Notes: generated by a model from the letters alone, not told the origin. 64,000 nucleotides of DNA from Myxococcota bacterium (GCA_025057315.1 JANWXW010000014.1:1-64000), one strand, 5' to 3'. Positions 1-10,414 are shown, numbered from the stretch's first letter. Translations and numbers: made by a program.

Positions 1-118
1 ATGGGGCTGATTCGGGTCGATGGGGCTGATTCGGGTCGATGGGGCTGATTCGGGTCGATGGGGCTGATTCGGGTCGATGGGGCTGATTCGGGTCGATGGG
101 GCTGATTCGGGTCGATGG
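1..118. repeat. 19-bp tandem repeat, six full copies, open at the left edge
   Basis: Six consecutive exact copies of the 19-bp unit ATGGGGCTGATTCGGGTCG fill positions 1-114, and four bases of a seventh copy follow. The array touches the window edge, so the true copy number is unknown. The unit length is not a multiple of three and the repeat brings TGA into frame, so it does not encode a repetitive peptide. The 128 bp from the repeat to the rpsL promoter hold no recognisable gene. Confidence 0.95.
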
Positions 119-246
119 CGGTGGGGGCGAGCGATCGGGCCAGGGCTGTGCAGCGGGATGGGCTGGAGGCCAAGCTGGCACGGGGGAGGTGCTCAGCGAT
201 TGGCCCGACGGAAGCGGGATGGACGTGCGGCCAGGGCGATTCACCC

Positions 247-274
247 TTGACAGCTAGATGGCCCTACGTATACT
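247..274 (+). promoter_or_regulatory. Near-consensus sigma70 promoter of the ribosomal protein cluster
   Basis: A perfect -35 box TTGACA (247-252) and a near-perfect -10 box TATACT (269-274) are separated by 16 bp. The predicted transcription start lies near 281, giving an rpsL leader of about 45 nt. It is the best promoter match in the window and suits the most heavily expressed gene cluster. Direct sequence observation; activity is inferred. Confidence 0.85.
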
Positions 275-326
275 GCCTTCTCTCTTGACGGGCCCGTGTG
301 CCTGTCTCTGGTCCAGGGAACCTCCG

Positions 327-698
327 ATGCCGACGATCAACCAGCTTGTGAGGAAGGGCCGGCAGAAGCAGAAGCGCAAGACGTCCGCGCCGGCCTTGAA
401 GGGATGCCCGCAGAAGCGTGGCGTATGTGTGCGCGTGTACACGTCCACCCCGAAGAAGCCCAACTCGGCGCTGCGCAAGGTGGCCCGCGTTCGCCTCACC
501 AACGGCATGGAGGTCACTAGCTACATTCCGGGTGAGGGACATAACCTGCAGGAGCACTCCGTGTGCCTCATCCGCGGCGGGCGTGTCAAGGACCTGCCTG
601 GTGTCCGCTACCACATCATCCGGGGCACGCTGGACACGGCGGGGGTGGCCAACCGGCGGCAGAGCCGTTCCAAGTATGGTGCCAAGCGGCCCAAGTGA
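327..698 (+). CDS. rpsL: 30S ribosomal protein S12
   Basis: S12 sits at the decoding centre of the small subunit and helps monitor codon-anticodon pairing. The 123-residue product begins [11 protein letters not shown] and carries the universally conserved [18 protein letters not shown] segment and the GGRVKDLPG loop. The two lysines in these loops, known sites of streptomycin-resistance changes, are unaltered. The open frame extends 23 codons further upstream to 258, but that ATG overlaps the promoter -10 region and lacks family similarity, so 327 is the start. It is the first gene of the cluster, 11 bp before rpsG. Confidence 0.98.
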   Translation: MPTINQLVRKGRQKQKRKTSAPALKGCPQKRGVCVRVYTSTPKKPNSALRKVARVRLTNGMEVTSYIPGEGHNLQEHSVCLIRGGRVKDLPGVRYHIIRGTLDTAGVANRRQSRSKYGAKRPK

Positions 699-709
699 TG
701 GAATGACCC

Positions 710-1198
710 ATGCCCAGAAAAGGTGAAGTCCCCAAGCGCCAGGTGCTGCCCGACCCACGCTACACGGATCAGCCCGACGAGGTGCGGCGGCGGTTGACCA
801 AGTTCATGAACACGGTCATGAGCCGCGGCAAAAAGTCGGTGGCAGAGCGGATCGTGTATGGCGCGCTGGACCGCGTGGCTGAGCGCGCCAAGGAGGATCC
901 GATCAAGGTGTTTGAGCGCGCCCTGGCCAACGTCAAGCCCAAGCTGGAGGTCAAGTCGCGTCGGGTGGGCGGCTCGACCTACCAGGTGCCGGTGGACGTT
1001 CGTCCGGAGCGGTCGCAGGCGCTGGGCATGCGCTGGCTGGTGACGTATGCCCGGAGCCGGGGCGAGAAGACCATGGTAGAGAAGCTGGCGGCGGAGATCC
1101 TGGATGCCGCCAACAACCGTGGCAATGCGGTAAAGAAGCGCGAGGATACCCACAAGATGGCTGAGGCCAACAAGGCCTTTGCCCACTATCGCTGGTAA
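710..1198 (+). CDS. rpsG: 30S ribosomal protein S7
   Basis: S7 nucleates assembly of the 30S head and contacts the E-site tRNA. The protein has 162 residues, slightly longer than the usual 156, and shows the expected MPRKG start, the [16 protein letters not shown] helix and the C-terminal [13 protein letters not shown]. It follows rpsL by 11 bp and is certainly co-transcribed with it. In most bacteria fusA comes next; here a 407-bp non-coding gap follows instead. Confidence 0.98.
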   Translation: MPRKGEVPKRQVLPDPRYTDQPDEVRRRLTKFMNTVMSRGKKSVAERIVYGALDRVAERAKEDPIKVFERALANVKPKLEVKSRRVGGSTYQVPVDVRPERSQALGMRWLVTYARSRGEKTMVEKLAAEILDAANNRGNAVKKREDTHKMAEANKAFAHYRW

Positions 1199-1605
1199 CG
1201 GGAGAGGAGTACGAAACATACGCTCGTAGGCACATACGCCGGTCCGGCTCATGGGGCTCCTGGCCTGGTGGGTGGGGCCATCGAAGGGCAGTGAGCACAT
1301 CGATGGTTCCGGTTGCGGGGGCGCCCTCTGGGAGGCCCACCGCGGTGCGGACAAGACCCGCGGGGCGGCTGCCAGGTGGGCTGCAGGGGTGGCATGGGGC
1401 GCTCAGGGTGGCCTGGGGGTTCGGCGCTGGCCTGTGCTTGCAGGTGGTTGTCAGAGGAAACAAGCGCATGGGCGAGCCACATCGGGACGCACCCGGGAGG
1501 ACGACCGGGGCGCACAGACGGTGCGCCGCGGGCAGAAGAGCGCAGGTACGCCCGGAGGGCTCGGCCCGCTAGCTCCGTGAGCAGAAGACTGAAAGGGGAG
1601 CCGAG
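1199..1605 (+). other. 407-bp non-coding gap in the usual fusA position, tuf leader
   Basis: No open frame here resembles EF-G or any other protein. The stretch is G-rich and contains one compact hairpin (GGCGCAC at 1509-1515, 5-nt loop, GTGCGCC at 1521-1527) about 80 bp before tuf. No clear sigma70 promoter or U-tract terminator was found. It may be a long tuf leader or the scar left by loss or relocation of fusA. Confidence 0.6.
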
Positions 1606-2811
<1,206 letters not shown>

Positions 2812-2827
2812 CCGGAGCCCCAGCGCG

Positions 2828-3139
<312 letters not shown>

Positions 3140-3157
3140 GCAGCGAGGCGGAAGGCT

Positions 3158-3808
3158 ATGCCCAAGCTCGACATCATGAACCTAGAGGGCCAGCGGGTTG
3201 GCGACATCGAGCTGGATGACGCCGTCTTTGGGGTGGAGGTCAAGGAGCACCTGCTGTGGGAAGTGGTCAAGCAGCAACTTGCCAGTCGCCGGGCGGGCAC
3301 CCACTCGACGCTCCGGCGCGGGGAGGTGCGGGGTGGTGGCAAGAAGCCCTACCGGCAAAAGGGCACGGGTCAAGCCCGCCAGGGTTCCATCCGTGCTCCC
3401 AACCATGTGGGCGGCGGCAAGGTCTTTTCGCCCAAGCCGCGCGACTATAGCTACACCGTGCCCAAGAAGGTGCGCAGGGCAGCGCTGTGCTCGGCCCTGA
3501 GCCTGCGTGCTCAGCAGCGGCGTCTGGTGGTGTTGGACAGCTTGGAGTTGCCGGAAGCCAAGACCCGTCGCATGGCGACGGCGCTGCGGGCCCTGGGGTT
3601 GCAGTCGGCGTTGGTGGTGGACCGGGCGGACAACGTTCAGCTGGCCCGCTCTGTGCGCAACCTGCCGTATGCGAAGTATCTGGCTCAGGAAGGCCTTAAC
3701 GTCTACGATGTGCTCAACTACGAGTCCCTGGTGATGACCGCGGCTGTCGCCCGACAGCTAGAGGCCCGGCTCGGCAAGGGTGGAGCTGAGCAAAGGAGCG
3801 CCGCATGA
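3158..3808 (+). CDS. rplD: 50S ribosomal protein L4
   Basis: L4 is an early assembly protein of the large subunit whose extended loop lines the exit tunnel. The 216-residue protein shows the basic loop with [19 protein letters not shown] and [12 protein letters not shown], followed by the alpha/beta domain. In E. coli L4 also represses its own S10 operon; whether it does so here cannot be judged. It starts 18 bp after rpsJ and its stop codon overlaps the rplW start by four bases (ATGA), indicating translational coupling. Confidence 0.97.
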   Translation: MPKLDIMNLEGQRVGDIELDDAVFGVEVKEHLLWEVVKQQLASRRAGTHSTLRRGEVRGGGKKPYRQKGTGQARQGSIRAPNHVGGGKVFSPKPRDYSYTVPKKVRRAALCSALSLRAQQRRLVVLDSLELPEAKTRRMATALRALGLQSALVVDRADNVQLARSVRNLPYAKYLAQEGLNVYDVLNYESLVMTAAVARQLEARLGKGGAEQRSAA

Positions 3809-4128
3809 AGCCGCACCAGATCATCAAGCGCCCGCTGCTCACCGAAAAGAGCACCAAGCTGAAGGAAACAGGCGGTCAAGCGGAGGACGTTCCGGAGCAG
3901 GAGCGCCGCTCCAAGGTGGCCTTCGAGGTTCGGCGCGAGGCCAACAAGGTCCAGATTGCTCAGGCCATTGAGGCGTTGTTTAGCGTCAAGGTGGTCGATG
4001 TGCACACCCAGATCGTGCCGGGCAAGCTGAAGCGGGTGGGCCGCTTCGTGGGCAAGAGGCCCAACTGGAAGAAGGCGATCGTGACGCTGGCCGCTGGCGA
4101 CAAGATCGAGTTCTTCGAGGGAGTCTGA
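3805..4128 (+). CDS. rplW: 50S ribosomal protein L23
   Basis: L23 surrounds the exit of the peptide tunnel and is the docking site for trigger factor and SRP. The 107-residue product has the family opening ([16 protein letters not shown]) and the [28 protein letters not shown] hairpin. A short acidic/basic insertion (about residues 23-36, [14 protein letters not shown]) separates the first helix from the first strand. It overlaps rplD by four bases and touches rplB (TGATG). Confidence 0.96.
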   Translation: MKPHQIIKRPLLTEKSTKLKETGGQAEDVPEQERRSKVAFEVRREANKVQIAQAIEALFSVKVVDVHTQIVPGKLKRVGRFVGKRPNWKKAIVTLAAGDKIEFFEGV

Positions 4129-4958
4129 TGGGTATCAAGATCTACAAACCCACCTCGCCTGGCCGCCGCGGCATGACGGGCTTTGACTTCTCTGAGATCA
4201 CCAAGACCCGTCCGGAGAAGAGGCTCACCCACGGCCAGAAGCAGTCTGCCGGTCGCAACAACCAGGGCCGCATCACCACGCGCTTCCATGGTGGAGGCCA
4301 CAAGCAGCGCTACCGTATCATTGACTTTAAGCGCAACAAGACCGGCGTGCCGGCTCGGGTCGCGGCCATCGAGTACGATCCGAACCGCACCTGCCGCATT
4401 GCGCTGCTTCATTATGCCGATGGAGAAAAGCGGTACATCCTGTGCCCCGACAAGCTGGCGGTGGGCGACACCGTCATCTCTGCCAACAGCGCGGACATCA
4501 AGCCGGGCAACGCGCTGCCGCTCAAGTACATCCCGCTGGGCACGGCAATTCACAACGTAGAGCTGAAGATCGGAGCCGGGGGGCAACTTGCCCGCTCGGC
4601 AGGAGCGGTGGCCCAGCTCATGTCTCGCGACGGAGATTGGGCGCAGGTGCGGCTCCCCTCAGGGGAGGTGCGGCGGATCCATGTCAACTGCCGGGCCACC
4701 ATTGGCCAGGTGGGGAACCTGGACCATTCCAACATCCAATGGGGCAAGGCGGGTCGTATGCGCTGGCGCGGCCAGCGGCCGCACAACCGCGGCGTCAGCA
4801 TGAATCCGGTCGATCACCCCATGGGGGGTGGCGAGGGTCGTTCATCGGGGGGACGGCATCCTTGTAGCCCCTGGGGCGTGCCGACCAAGGGGTACAAGAC
4901 GCGCAGAAACAAGGCCACCGACAAGTTCATCGTCCGCCGTCGCGGGGAGAAGGGGTAG
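4128..4958 (+). CDS. rplB: 50S ribosomal protein L2
   Basis: L2 is one of the most conserved large-subunit proteins and is needed for subunit association and peptidyl-transferase function. The 276-residue product begins [18 protein letters not shown] and contains [22 protein letters not shown] and the C-terminal [18 protein letters not shown] segment. The first histidine of the conserved DHPHGGGEG motif is kept, while the second is methionine. The start overlaps the rplW stop by one base. Confidence 0.98.
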   Translation: MGIKIYKPTSPGRRGMTGFDFSEITKTRPEKRLTHGQKQSAGRNNQGRITTRFHGGGHKQRYRIIDFKRNKTGVPARVAAIEYDPNRTCRIALLHYADGEKRYILCPDKLAVGDTVISANSADIKPGNALPLKYIPLGTAIHNVELKIGAGGQLARSAGAVAQLMSRDGDWAQVRLPSGEVRRIHVNCRATIGQVGNLDHSNIQWGKAGRMRWRGQRPHNRGVSMNPVDHPMGGGEGRSSGGRHPCSPWGVPTKGYKTRRNKATDKFIVRRRGEKG

Positions 4959-4961
4959 CCC

Positions 4962-5279
4962 ATGGCTCGTTCCATCAAGAAGGGGCCCTTTGTTGACAAG
5001 CACCTGCTCAACAAGGCGCTGGAGGCGCAGCGAACAAGGTCCAAGAAGGTCATCAAGACATGGTCGCGGCGCTCGACCATCATCCCCGAGATGGTCGGGT
5101 TGACCTTTGCGGTGCATCAGGGCAAAAAGTTCGTGCCGGTGTTTGTCACGGAGAACATGGTCGGACACAAGCTGGGTGAGTTCGCGCCGACGCGGACCTT
5201 TGGTGGGCACTCGGGGGACCGCAAGGCGGCCAAGCCATCGGGTCCGGCCAAGGCTGCGGCGGGGGGAGGAAAGAAGTAA
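4962..5279 (+). CDS. rpsS: 30S ribosomal protein S19
   Basis: S19 forms part of the 30S head and contacts S13 and the A-site finger. The 105-residue protein has the classical [15 protein letters not shown] start and the [20 protein letters not shown] signature. The Ala/Gly/Lys-rich tail (last 15 residues) is slightly longer than in E. coli. It follows rplB by three bases. A 90-bp spacer separates it from rplV, the longest gap inside this part of the cluster. Confidence 0.98.
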   Translation: MARSIKKGPFVDKHLLNKALEAQRTRSKKVIKTWSRRSTIIPEMVGLTFAVHQGKKFVPVFVTENMVGHKLGEFAPTRTFGGHSGDRKAAKPSGPAKAAAGGGKK

Positions 5280-5369
5280 CAACTGGATTTGGAAGAATCT
5301 GGGGTTGATCGAGCAACAGGTGCCGTGCTATCGGAGATGACCCCGTGGCCGGCTTGGTAAGCAGGGATC

Positions 5370-5702
5370 ATGGAAGCCAGAGCGAGCGTCAGACACGTCC
5401 GGATGTCGCCGCGCAAGATGCGCGTCGTCGCCAACCTGGTGCGGGGCAAGCGCGTGGATCAGGCCATGGCGACGCTTCAGAACATCCCCAAGCGGGCAAG
5501 CTTCATCATCCGGAAGCTGCTCCTGTCGGCTGTGGCCAACGCCGAGCACAAGGGAGCCTCTGACGTCGACGCGTTGGTCATCAAGAGCTGCACCATCGAC
5601 AACGGCCCCATCATCAAGCGCTGGATGCCACGTGCCATGGGACGCGCCAACCGCATTCAGCGGCGCACAAGCCACGTGTCTATTGTGGTCGCTGGGGTCT
5701 AG
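5370..5702 (+). CDS. rplV: 50S ribosomal protein L22
   Basis: L22 lines the peptide exit tunnel beside L4. The 110-residue protein shows [23 protein letters not shown], the helix AVANAEHKG and the tunnel hairpin [22 protein letters not shown]. No macrolide-resistance-type change in the hairpin is obvious by eye. It is preceded by a 90-bp spacer containing a seven-codon ATG frame (5337-5360) with no convincing ribosome binding site. rpsC follows after 15 bp. Confidence 0.98.
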   Translation: MEARASVRHVRMSPRKMRVVANLVRGKRVDQAMATLQNIPKRASFIIRKLLLSAVANAEHKGASDVDALVIKSCTIDNGPIIKRWMPRAMGRANRIQRRTSHVSIVVAGV

Positions 5703-5717
5703 CGCGAAGGACGGTTT

Positions 5718-6365
5718 ATGGGTCAGAAGACGCATCCAATCGGGTTCCGCCTCGGGGTGATCAAGAGCTGGACGTCCAAGTGGTACGAGGAGAAAAACTA
5801 CGCCAAATGGCTCCATGAGGACATCAAGCTCAAGACCGAGATCAAGAAGAAGCTTCAGCACGCGGGCATTGCGAGCGTGGAGGTGGAGCGGGCCGCCAAC
5901 AAGGCCAAAATCAACATCTATACTGCGCGCCCGGGGATTGTCATTGGCAAGCGCGGCGCCGGGGTGGAACAGCTCAAGAAGGAAATCCAAGCGCTGACGG
6001 ACAACGAGGTCTTCCTGAACATTCAGGAGGTACGCAAAGCAGAAACCAACGCCCAGCTGGTGGCCGAGAACATCGCCACGCAACTTGAGCGGCGGGTGGC
6101 CTTTCGTCGGGCCATGAAGAAGGCCGTGCAGACGGCGATGAAGTTCGGTGCCAAGGGGATTCGTGTGGCCAGCTCGGGCCGGCTGGGTGGCGCGGAGATG
6201 GCGCGCTATGAATGGTACCGGGAAGGCCGAGTGCCGCTGCATACGCTGCGCGCCGACATCGAGTACGGCTTCGCCGAGGCGCACACGACCTATGGCGTCA
6301 TCGGCGTCAAGTGCTGGATTTTCAAGGGCGAAGTGCTACCGCCCCGCGCTGTGCCGCGGGCCTAG
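5718..6365 (+). CDS. rpsC: 30S ribosomal protein S3
   Basis: S3 forms part of the mRNA entry channel of the small subunit. The 215-residue protein begins [15 protein letters not shown], contains the type 2 KH domain with the GXXG-type loop in [20 protein letters not shown], and ends in the C-terminal domain [31 protein letters not shown]. Length and domains are normal. It lies 15 bp after rplV and 18 bp before rplP. Confidence 0.98.
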   Translation: MGQKTHPIGFRLGVIKSWTSKWYEEKNYAKWLHEDIKLKTEIKKKLQHAGIASVEVERAANKAKINIYTARPGIVIGKRGAGVEQLKKEIQALTDNEVFLNIQEVRKAETNAQLVAENIATQLERRVAFRRAMKKAVQTAMKFGAKGIRVASSGRLGGAEMARYEWYREGRVPLHTLRADIEYGFAEAHTTYGVIGVKCWIFKGEVLPPRAVPRA

Positions 6366-6383
6366 GCCGGTTTCGGAGAGAGC

Positions 6384-6803
6384 ATGCTGTCTCCCAAGAG
6401 AAGCAAGTATCGGAAGGCACAAAAGGGCCGAATGCGGGGCCGGGCCAAGGCGGGCGACGTGGTGTCCTTTGGCGACTATGGTCTGCAGGCCACTGAGTGT
6501 GGGCGCATCACCGCACGTCAGATCGAGGCGGCGCGGATCGCCATCACCCGGCACGTCAAGCGGGGCGGCAAGGTCTACATTCGCATTTTCCCGGACAAGC
6601 CCATCACCAAGAAACCGGCCGAGACGCGCATGGGCAAGGGCAAGGGGGCACCGGAGGAGTGGGTGGCCGTGGTGCGGCCAGGGCGGGTCCTCTACGAGCT
6701 GGAGGGCGTGACGGAGCAGCTGGCGCGGGAGGCCTTTCGGCTGGCCCACCACAAGCTTCCCGTCGCCACCCGGTTTGTTTCTCGCGAAGGGGGTGTGCTG
6801 TGA
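6384..6803 (+). CDS. rplP: 50S ribosomal protein L16
   Basis: L16 organises the A-site region of the large subunit. The 139-residue product opens [19 protein letters not shown] and contains [28 protein letters not shown] and the [21 protein letters not shown] loop. Length is normal. Its stop codon overlaps the GTG start of rpmC (GTGA, four bases), so the two are translationally coupled. Confidence 0.98.
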   Translation: MLSPKRSKYRKAQKGRMRGRAKAGDVVSFGDYGLQATECGRITARQIEAARIAITRHVKRGGKVYIRIFPDKPITKKPAETRMGKGKGAPEEWVAVVRPGRVLYELEGVTEQLAREAFRLAHHKLPVATRFVSREGGVL

Positions 6804-7042
6804 AGAAGACCACCATCCTGAACGAGATCCGTGAGTCTTCGCAGGAAGAACTGCGCGGCCGCTTGAGCCGGCTAGAGGGCGAGCTGTTCCAGCTCAAGCT
6901 CCGCCATGCGACCAACCAGCTGGAGAATACTGCGCAGATCAGAAGCACGCGGCGGGAGATTGCGCGGGTGCTGACCGTGATGGCTGAGAAGGAGCGCGCC
7001 GCTGCCCAGGCGAGCCGGTCGGCAGTAGGCAAGACGGAGTAG
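6800..7042 (+). CDS. rpmC: 50S ribosomal protein L29, GTG start
   Basis: L29 binds near the peptide exit next to L23. The 80-residue protein consists of the usual two-helix hairpin ([20 protein letters not shown], then [20 protein letters not shown]) and a slightly long Ala/Lys-rich tail. The start is a GTG at 6800 lying inside the rplP stop region (GTGA); this start gives the conserved N-terminus, whereas the open frame running up from 6497 is a shadow of rplP. rpsQ follows after five bases. Confidence 0.95.
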   Translation: MKKTTILNEIRESSQEELRGRLSRLEGELFQLKLRHATNQLENTAQIRSTRREIARVLTVMAEKERAAAQASRSAVGKTE

Positions 7043-7047
7043 GCCGA

Positions 7048-7344
7048 ATGGACACCGAGCAGCAAAACCCACAGGGCTCAGGGCGGCGGCGCGGCAAGCG
7101 GCGCACCATGGTTGGCATTGTCACCTCGGACAAGATGGACAAGACCGTGGTCGTCAGCGTCTCGCGTCGGGTGCTGAACCGGAGGTTTGGCAAATACCAG
7201 ACCAAGCGCAAAAGCTACAAGGCCCACTCGGAGAACAACGACATTCATGTGGGCGACCGCGTGCTCATCGTGGAGACCCGTCCGCTGTCCAGGGACAAGC
7301 GCTGGCGCGTGCAGAAGCTCCTGGAACGGGCGGGCCAGGTGTAG
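7048..7344 (+). CDS. rpsQ: 30S ribosomal protein S17
   Basis: S17 is a primary 16S rRNA binder of OB-fold type. The 98-residue product contains the core TMVGIVTSDKMDKTVVVSVSR and GDRVLIVETRPLSRDKRW. A basic N-terminal extension of about 18 residues (MDTEQQNPQGSGRRRGKR) precedes the usual start. Neither an internal ATG at the domain boundary nor its spacing argues for a shorter form strongly. It lies 5 bp after rpmC and 30 bp before rplN. Confidence 0.96.
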   Translation: MDTEQQNPQGSGRRRGKRRTMVGIVTSDKMDKTVVVSVSRRVLNRRFGKYQTKRKSYKAHSENNDIHVGDRVLIVETRPLSRDKRWRVQKLLERAGQV

Positions 7345-7374
7345 CCCGGACAGAGTCAAGCAAGGGAGCGGGCC

Positions 7375-7743
7375 ATGATCCAGATGACCACCACCCTCGA
7401 CGTCGCCGACAATTCCGGGGCGAAGAAGCTCTTTTGCATCAAGGTGCTCGGCGGCTCCAAGCGCAAGTATGCCTCCATCGGCGACATCGTCGTGGTCTCG
7501 ATCAAAGAGGCACTGCCAAACTCCAAGGTAAAAAAGGGCGACGTGGCCAAGGCGGTCATCGTGCGGACAGCCAAGGAGATCGCCCGCCCGGACGGGACCT
7601 ACATCCGCTTTGACACCAACGCGGCGGTCCTCATCAATAAGGACAACGAGCCCATCGGTACGCGCATCTTTGGGCCGGTGGCTCGTGAGCTACGTGCCAA
7701 GAAGTTCATGAAGATCATCTCGCTGGCGCCAGAGGTTCTCTGA
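7375..7743 (+). CDS. rplN: 50S ribosomal protein L14
   Basis: L14 forms part of an inter-subunit bridge and, in many bacteria, binds the silencing factor RsfS. The 122-residue sequence is canonical: [19 protein letters not shown] at the start, [15 protein letters not shown] in the middle, and [13 protein letters not shown] near the end. Its TGA overlaps the ATG of rplX (TGATG). Confidence 0.99.
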   Translation: MIQMTTTLDVADNSGAKKLFCIKVLGGSKRKYASIGDIVVVSIKEALPNSKVKKGDVAKAVIVRTAKEIARPDGTYIRFDTNAAVLINKDNEPIGTRIFGPVARELRAKKFMKIISLAPEVL

Positions 7744-8060
7744 TGCAACGTATCCGCAAGGACGACATCGTCGAAATCATCGCCGGCAAAGACAAGGGCA
7801 AGCGCGGGCGCGTTCTGCGGATTCTGCACAAGAAGAACCGGGTTGTGGTCGAGCGCCTGATGATGGTCAAACGCCACACCAAGCCGACGCCGAAGAACCC
7901 GCAGGGGGGCATCCTTGACAAAGAGGGAACCATTCACATCTCGAACGTGATGCCCATTGACCCGGGTACGGAAAGGCCCACGCGGGTGCGCACGCTGGTC
8001 AAGCCCGAGGGACGGTACCGCATCGGCAAGTCGGGTGCCATCATCGAGGCGCGCAAATAG
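7743..8060 (+). CDS. rplX: 50S ribosomal protein L24
   Basis: L24 initiates large-subunit assembly and sits near the tunnel exit. The 105-residue protein has the KOW motif at its N-terminus (IRKDDIVEIIAGKDKGKRGRVL), then MMVKRHTKPTPKNPQGGILDKEG and the IHISNVMPIDPGT strand. The start codon overlaps the rplN stop, and a nine-base spacer leads to rplE. Confidence 0.98.
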   Translation: MQRIRKDDIVEIIAGKDKGKRGRVLRILHKKNRVVVERLMMVKRHTKPTPKNPQGGILDKEGTIHISNVMPIDPGTERPTRVRTLVKPEGRYRIGKSGAIIEARK

Positions 8061-8069
8061 AGGACAGCC

Positions 8070-8783
8070 ATGGCGGAGGACAAGAAGCAGGCTGACAAGA
8101 AGGCCGGTGGCAAGCAGGCCAAGCCGAGCGGCGCACCCCCCAAGGGCGGCGCGCAGAAGCCCCCTGTCAAGAGCAAGGAGCCAAAGGGCGCCAAGCCCGA
8201 GGCCGCCCCGCAGGCGCCTCAGGAAAAGCTGGTCCGGACGGCGCCGCCCCGGCTCAAGAGGCTCTACGATCAAGAGATTGCGCCCCGTCTGCAACGGGAG
8301 TTCAATCTCAAGAACAAGATGCAGGTGCCGCGCTTGGTCAAGATCACCCTCAACATGGGGCTGGGCGAGGCGATTACGAACCCCAAGGTCATCGACGCTG
8401 CCATCGAGGACCTGCGTGCCATTTCGGGCCAGCAGCCCGTGGTTACCAGGGCCAAGAAATCCATTGCGAGCTTCAAGCTGCGCGAGGGCCAGAAGATTGG
8501 CTGCATGGTTACTCTCCGCCGAGAGAAGATGTGGGAGTTCTTCGATCGGCTGGTCAACCTGGCCCTGCCGCGGGTGCGCGACTTCAAGGGGATCTCGCCG
8601 CGGTCGTTCGACGGCCGAGGCAACTTCTCGATGGGCATTCGCGAGCAGATTATCTTTCCTGAGATCAACTACGACAAGATCGATAAAATCAGAGGGCTGA
8701 ACATTTCCATCGTGACGACGGCTCGCACCGACGAGCAGGGGCGGGCGCTGCTGAAGTACCTCGGGATGCCCTTTAGGAGCTAG
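8070..8783 (+). CDS. rplE: 50S ribosomal protein L5 with N-terminal extension
   Basis: L5 binds 5S rRNA and forms a bridge to the 30S head. Residues from about 59 to 237 are a normal L5: [41 protein letters not shown], and [21 protein letters not shown] near the end. The first 58 residues are a low-complexity Lys/Ala/Pro/Gly-rich arm that ordinary L5 proteins of about 180 residues lack. No start codon at the domain boundary gives the usual N-terminus, and the ATG at 8070 lies nine bases after rplX, so the extension is probably translated. Confidence 0.95.
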   Translation: MAEDKKQADKKAGGKQAKPSGAPPKGGAQKPPVKSKEPKGAKPEAAPQAPQEKLVRTAPPRLKRLYDQEIAPRLQREFNLKNKMQVPRLVKITLNMGLGEAITNPKVIDAAIEDLRAISGQQPVVTRAKKSIASFKLREGQKIGCMVTLRREKMWEFFDRLVNLALPRVRDFKGISPRSFDGRGNFSMGIREQIIFPEINYDKIDKIRGLNISIVTTARTDEQGRALLKYLGMPFRS

Positions 8784-8788
8784 CAGAC

Positions 8789-9007
8789 ATGGCTCGTCTC
8801 ACCCAGGAGTGGCGCGCGAAGAAGAATGACTTCAAGTTCGCCAAGGTCGACAAGAACGGCAACATCACCTCGGTGCGCAAGCGCAACCGCTGCCCCCTGT
8901 GCGGGCGGCCGCGGGGGTTTTTGCGCAAGTTCAGGCTATGCCGCATCTGCTTCCGCAACCTGGCCGTGCGAGGTGAGATCCCAGGCGTGATCAAGTCCAG
9001 CTGGTGA
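8789..9007 (+). CDS. rpsN: 30S ribosomal protein S14, zinc-binding type
   Basis: S14 belongs to the 30S head. The protein has 72 residues and the four-cysteine zinc-binding form ([20 protein letters not shown]), ending in the typical [15 protein letters not shown]. The N-terminal half before the zinc ribbon is about ten residues longer than in the common 61-residue zinc-type S14. It lies five bases after rplE and four before rpsH. Confidence 0.97.
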   Translation: MARLTQEWRAKKNDFKFAKVDKNGNITSVRKRNRCPLCGRPRGFLRKFRLCRICFRNLAVRGEIPGVIKSSW

Positions 9008-9011
9008 TACG

Positions 9012-9410
9012 ATGAGTATGACCGATCCCATCGCAGATATGCTGACCCGGATCCGGAATGCCATCATGGCGCGCAAGGCCCAGATTGAGGTTCCGGCCTC
9101 GGGGCTGAAGGAGCGCATTGCCGAGATCCTCCACGAGGAGGGCTACCTGGATGGGGTCCAGCGGACCGAGGAGGGGGGACGTGCCATGTTGACCTTGACG
9201 CTGCGCTATGGCAGCGACAACCAGAGTGCCATCCAGAGCCTGCGGCGGGTTTCTCGTCCAGGGCAACGCCGCTACGTGTCGTGCGCCGACATCCCCCGGG
9301 TACGCTCCGGTCTGGGCATCGCTATCCTGTCCACCTCCCGCGGTGTGCTCACGGACCGGCAAGCACGCAAGTTGGGCGTGGGTGGCGAATTGCTCTGCGA
9401 GGTGTGGTGA
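9012..9410 (+). CDS. rpsH: 30S ribosomal protein S8
   Basis: S8 binds the central domain of 16S rRNA and, in E. coli, represses the spc operon. The 132-residue protein shows [18 protein letters not shown] near the start and the C-terminal signature [21 protein letters not shown]. An alternative ATG lies two codons downstream at 9018. The TGA overlaps the ATG of rplF by one base. Confidence 0.98.
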   Translation: MSMTDPIADMLTRIRNAIMARKAQIEVPASGLKERIAEILHEEGYLDGVQRTEEGGRAMLTLTLRYGSDNQSAIQSLRRVSRPGQRRYVSCADIPRVRSGLGIAILSTSRGVLTDRQARKLGVGGELLCEVW

Positions 9411-9979
9411 TGTCCCGCGTGGGCAAGAGACCCATCCCCATTCCTGCCGGCGTGCAGGTGAGCGTGCAAGATGGCGCGCTGGCCGTCAAGGGGCCCAAAG
9501 GGATGCTGCGGCGCCCCATTCCCGCTGGCATTCGGGCCGATATCAAGGAGGGGCGCCTTCTTTTCAGCCGCGCCAGCGATGCCCGCGAAGACCGGGCCCG
9601 ACACGGCCTCATACGCGCCCTGGCGGCCAACATGATCAAGGGCGTCACGGAGGGCTTTACCCGCCAACTTGAGATCAATGGGGTCGGGTATCGCGCTGAG
9701 GTCGTTGGCAACCAGATCAACCTGATGGTTGGCCTGTCCCACCCAGTCACGATCCCGCTGCCCGAGGGCGTTACGGCCAAGAGCGAGAAGTCCAAGAGCA
9801 CGGTGAACGCGGGTCAGGACGCGGTGCTGCTCACGCTCACCAGCGCGAACAATGAGCTCGTAGGGCAGCTGGCAGCCAAGATTCGCAGCACGCGGCCGCC
9901 CGAGCCCTACAAGGGCAAGGGCATCAAGTACTTGCACGAGAAGATCAAGCGCAAGGTCGGCAAGACCGGCGCCAGCTAG
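9410..9979 (+). CDS. rplF: 50S ribosomal protein L6
   Basis: L6 lies at the base of the L7/L12 stalk near the sarcin-ricin loop. The 189-residue product begins [19 protein letters not shown], contains the two L6 repeats and ends with RPPEPYKGKGIKY. The open frame extends upstream into rpsH, but the ATG overlapping the rpsH stop (TGATG at 9408-9412) gives exactly the family N-terminus. A 72-bp spacer with a strong hairpin follows. Confidence 0.98.
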   Translation: MSRVGKRPIPIPAGVQVSVQDGALAVKGPKGMLRRPIPAGIRADIKEGRLLFSRASDAREDRARHGLIRALAANMIKGVTEGFTRQLEINGVGYRAEVVGNQINLMVGLSHPVTIPLPEGVTAKSEKSKSTVNAGQDAVLLTLTSANNELVGQLAAKIRSTRPPEPYKGKGIKYLHEKIKRKVGKTGAS

Positions 9980-10011
9980 GCGAGGCGTATCCTAGGCGTA
10001 CCAAAGAGCAG

Positions 10012-10037
10012 GGCCCAGGGGGCAAGCCCTCGGGGCC
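10012..10037 (+). other. Stem-loop in the rplF-rplR spacer
   Basis: GGCCC (10012-10016) pairs with GGGCC (10033-10037), and the inner bases 10018-10022 pair with 10027-10031, leaving a four-base loop. The stem is about ten base pairs with one internal mismatch and has no U-tract. It may shape mRNA processing or translation of rplR; it does not look like a terminator. Confidence 0.5.
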
Positions 10038-10051
10038 AAGGGCGGACCGAA

Positions 10052-10414
10052 ATGCCGAGTAGCAAGAGCGAGGCTCGAAAGAAGAGAAAGTTGTCGATCC
10101 GCAAGCGGATCAGTGGTGTGCCTGAGCGACCGCGGCTGTCGGTGTTCCGCTCGGCGCGCCACATCTATGCCCAGGTCATTGACGACACCAGGCACGTCAC
10201 GCTGTGTGCTGCCTCGACACTAGAGCCCCAGACGCGCCAAGCCGTTTCTGGATTGAAGAAGAAGGAACAGGCCAGGCGGGTGGGACTGGAGATTGCCAAG
10301 CGTTGCCTAGCCCGGGGCATCGACAAGGTGGTCTTCGACCGCAACGGTTACCTTTACCACGGTCGGGTTTCTGCCGTGGCCGATGGCGCCCGCGAGGGCG
10401 GTCTCAAGTTCTAG
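10052..10414 (+). CDS. rplR: 50S ribosomal protein L18
   Basis: L18 carries 5S rRNA into the large subunit together with L5. The 120-residue product has the basic N-terminal arm [18 protein letters not shown], the [20 protein letters not shown] strand and the C-terminal [24 protein letters not shown]. It starts after a 72-bp spacer containing a stem-loop and lies nine bases before rpsE. Confidence 0.98.
   Translation: MPSSKSEARKKRKLSIRKRISGVPERPRLSVFRSARHIYAQVIDDTRHVTLCAASTLEPQTRQAVSGLKKKEQARRVGLEIAKRCLARGIDKVVFDRNGYLYHGRVSAVADGAREGGLKF

Noticed and set aside
1..118. CRISPR array
   Set aside because: The repeats are contiguous 19-mers without spacers and no cas gene is near.
5337..5360. Seven-codon frame before rplV as a possible leader peptide
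   Set aside because: The GGAG sits directly against the ATG, leaving no proper spacing, and no attenuator structure follows.
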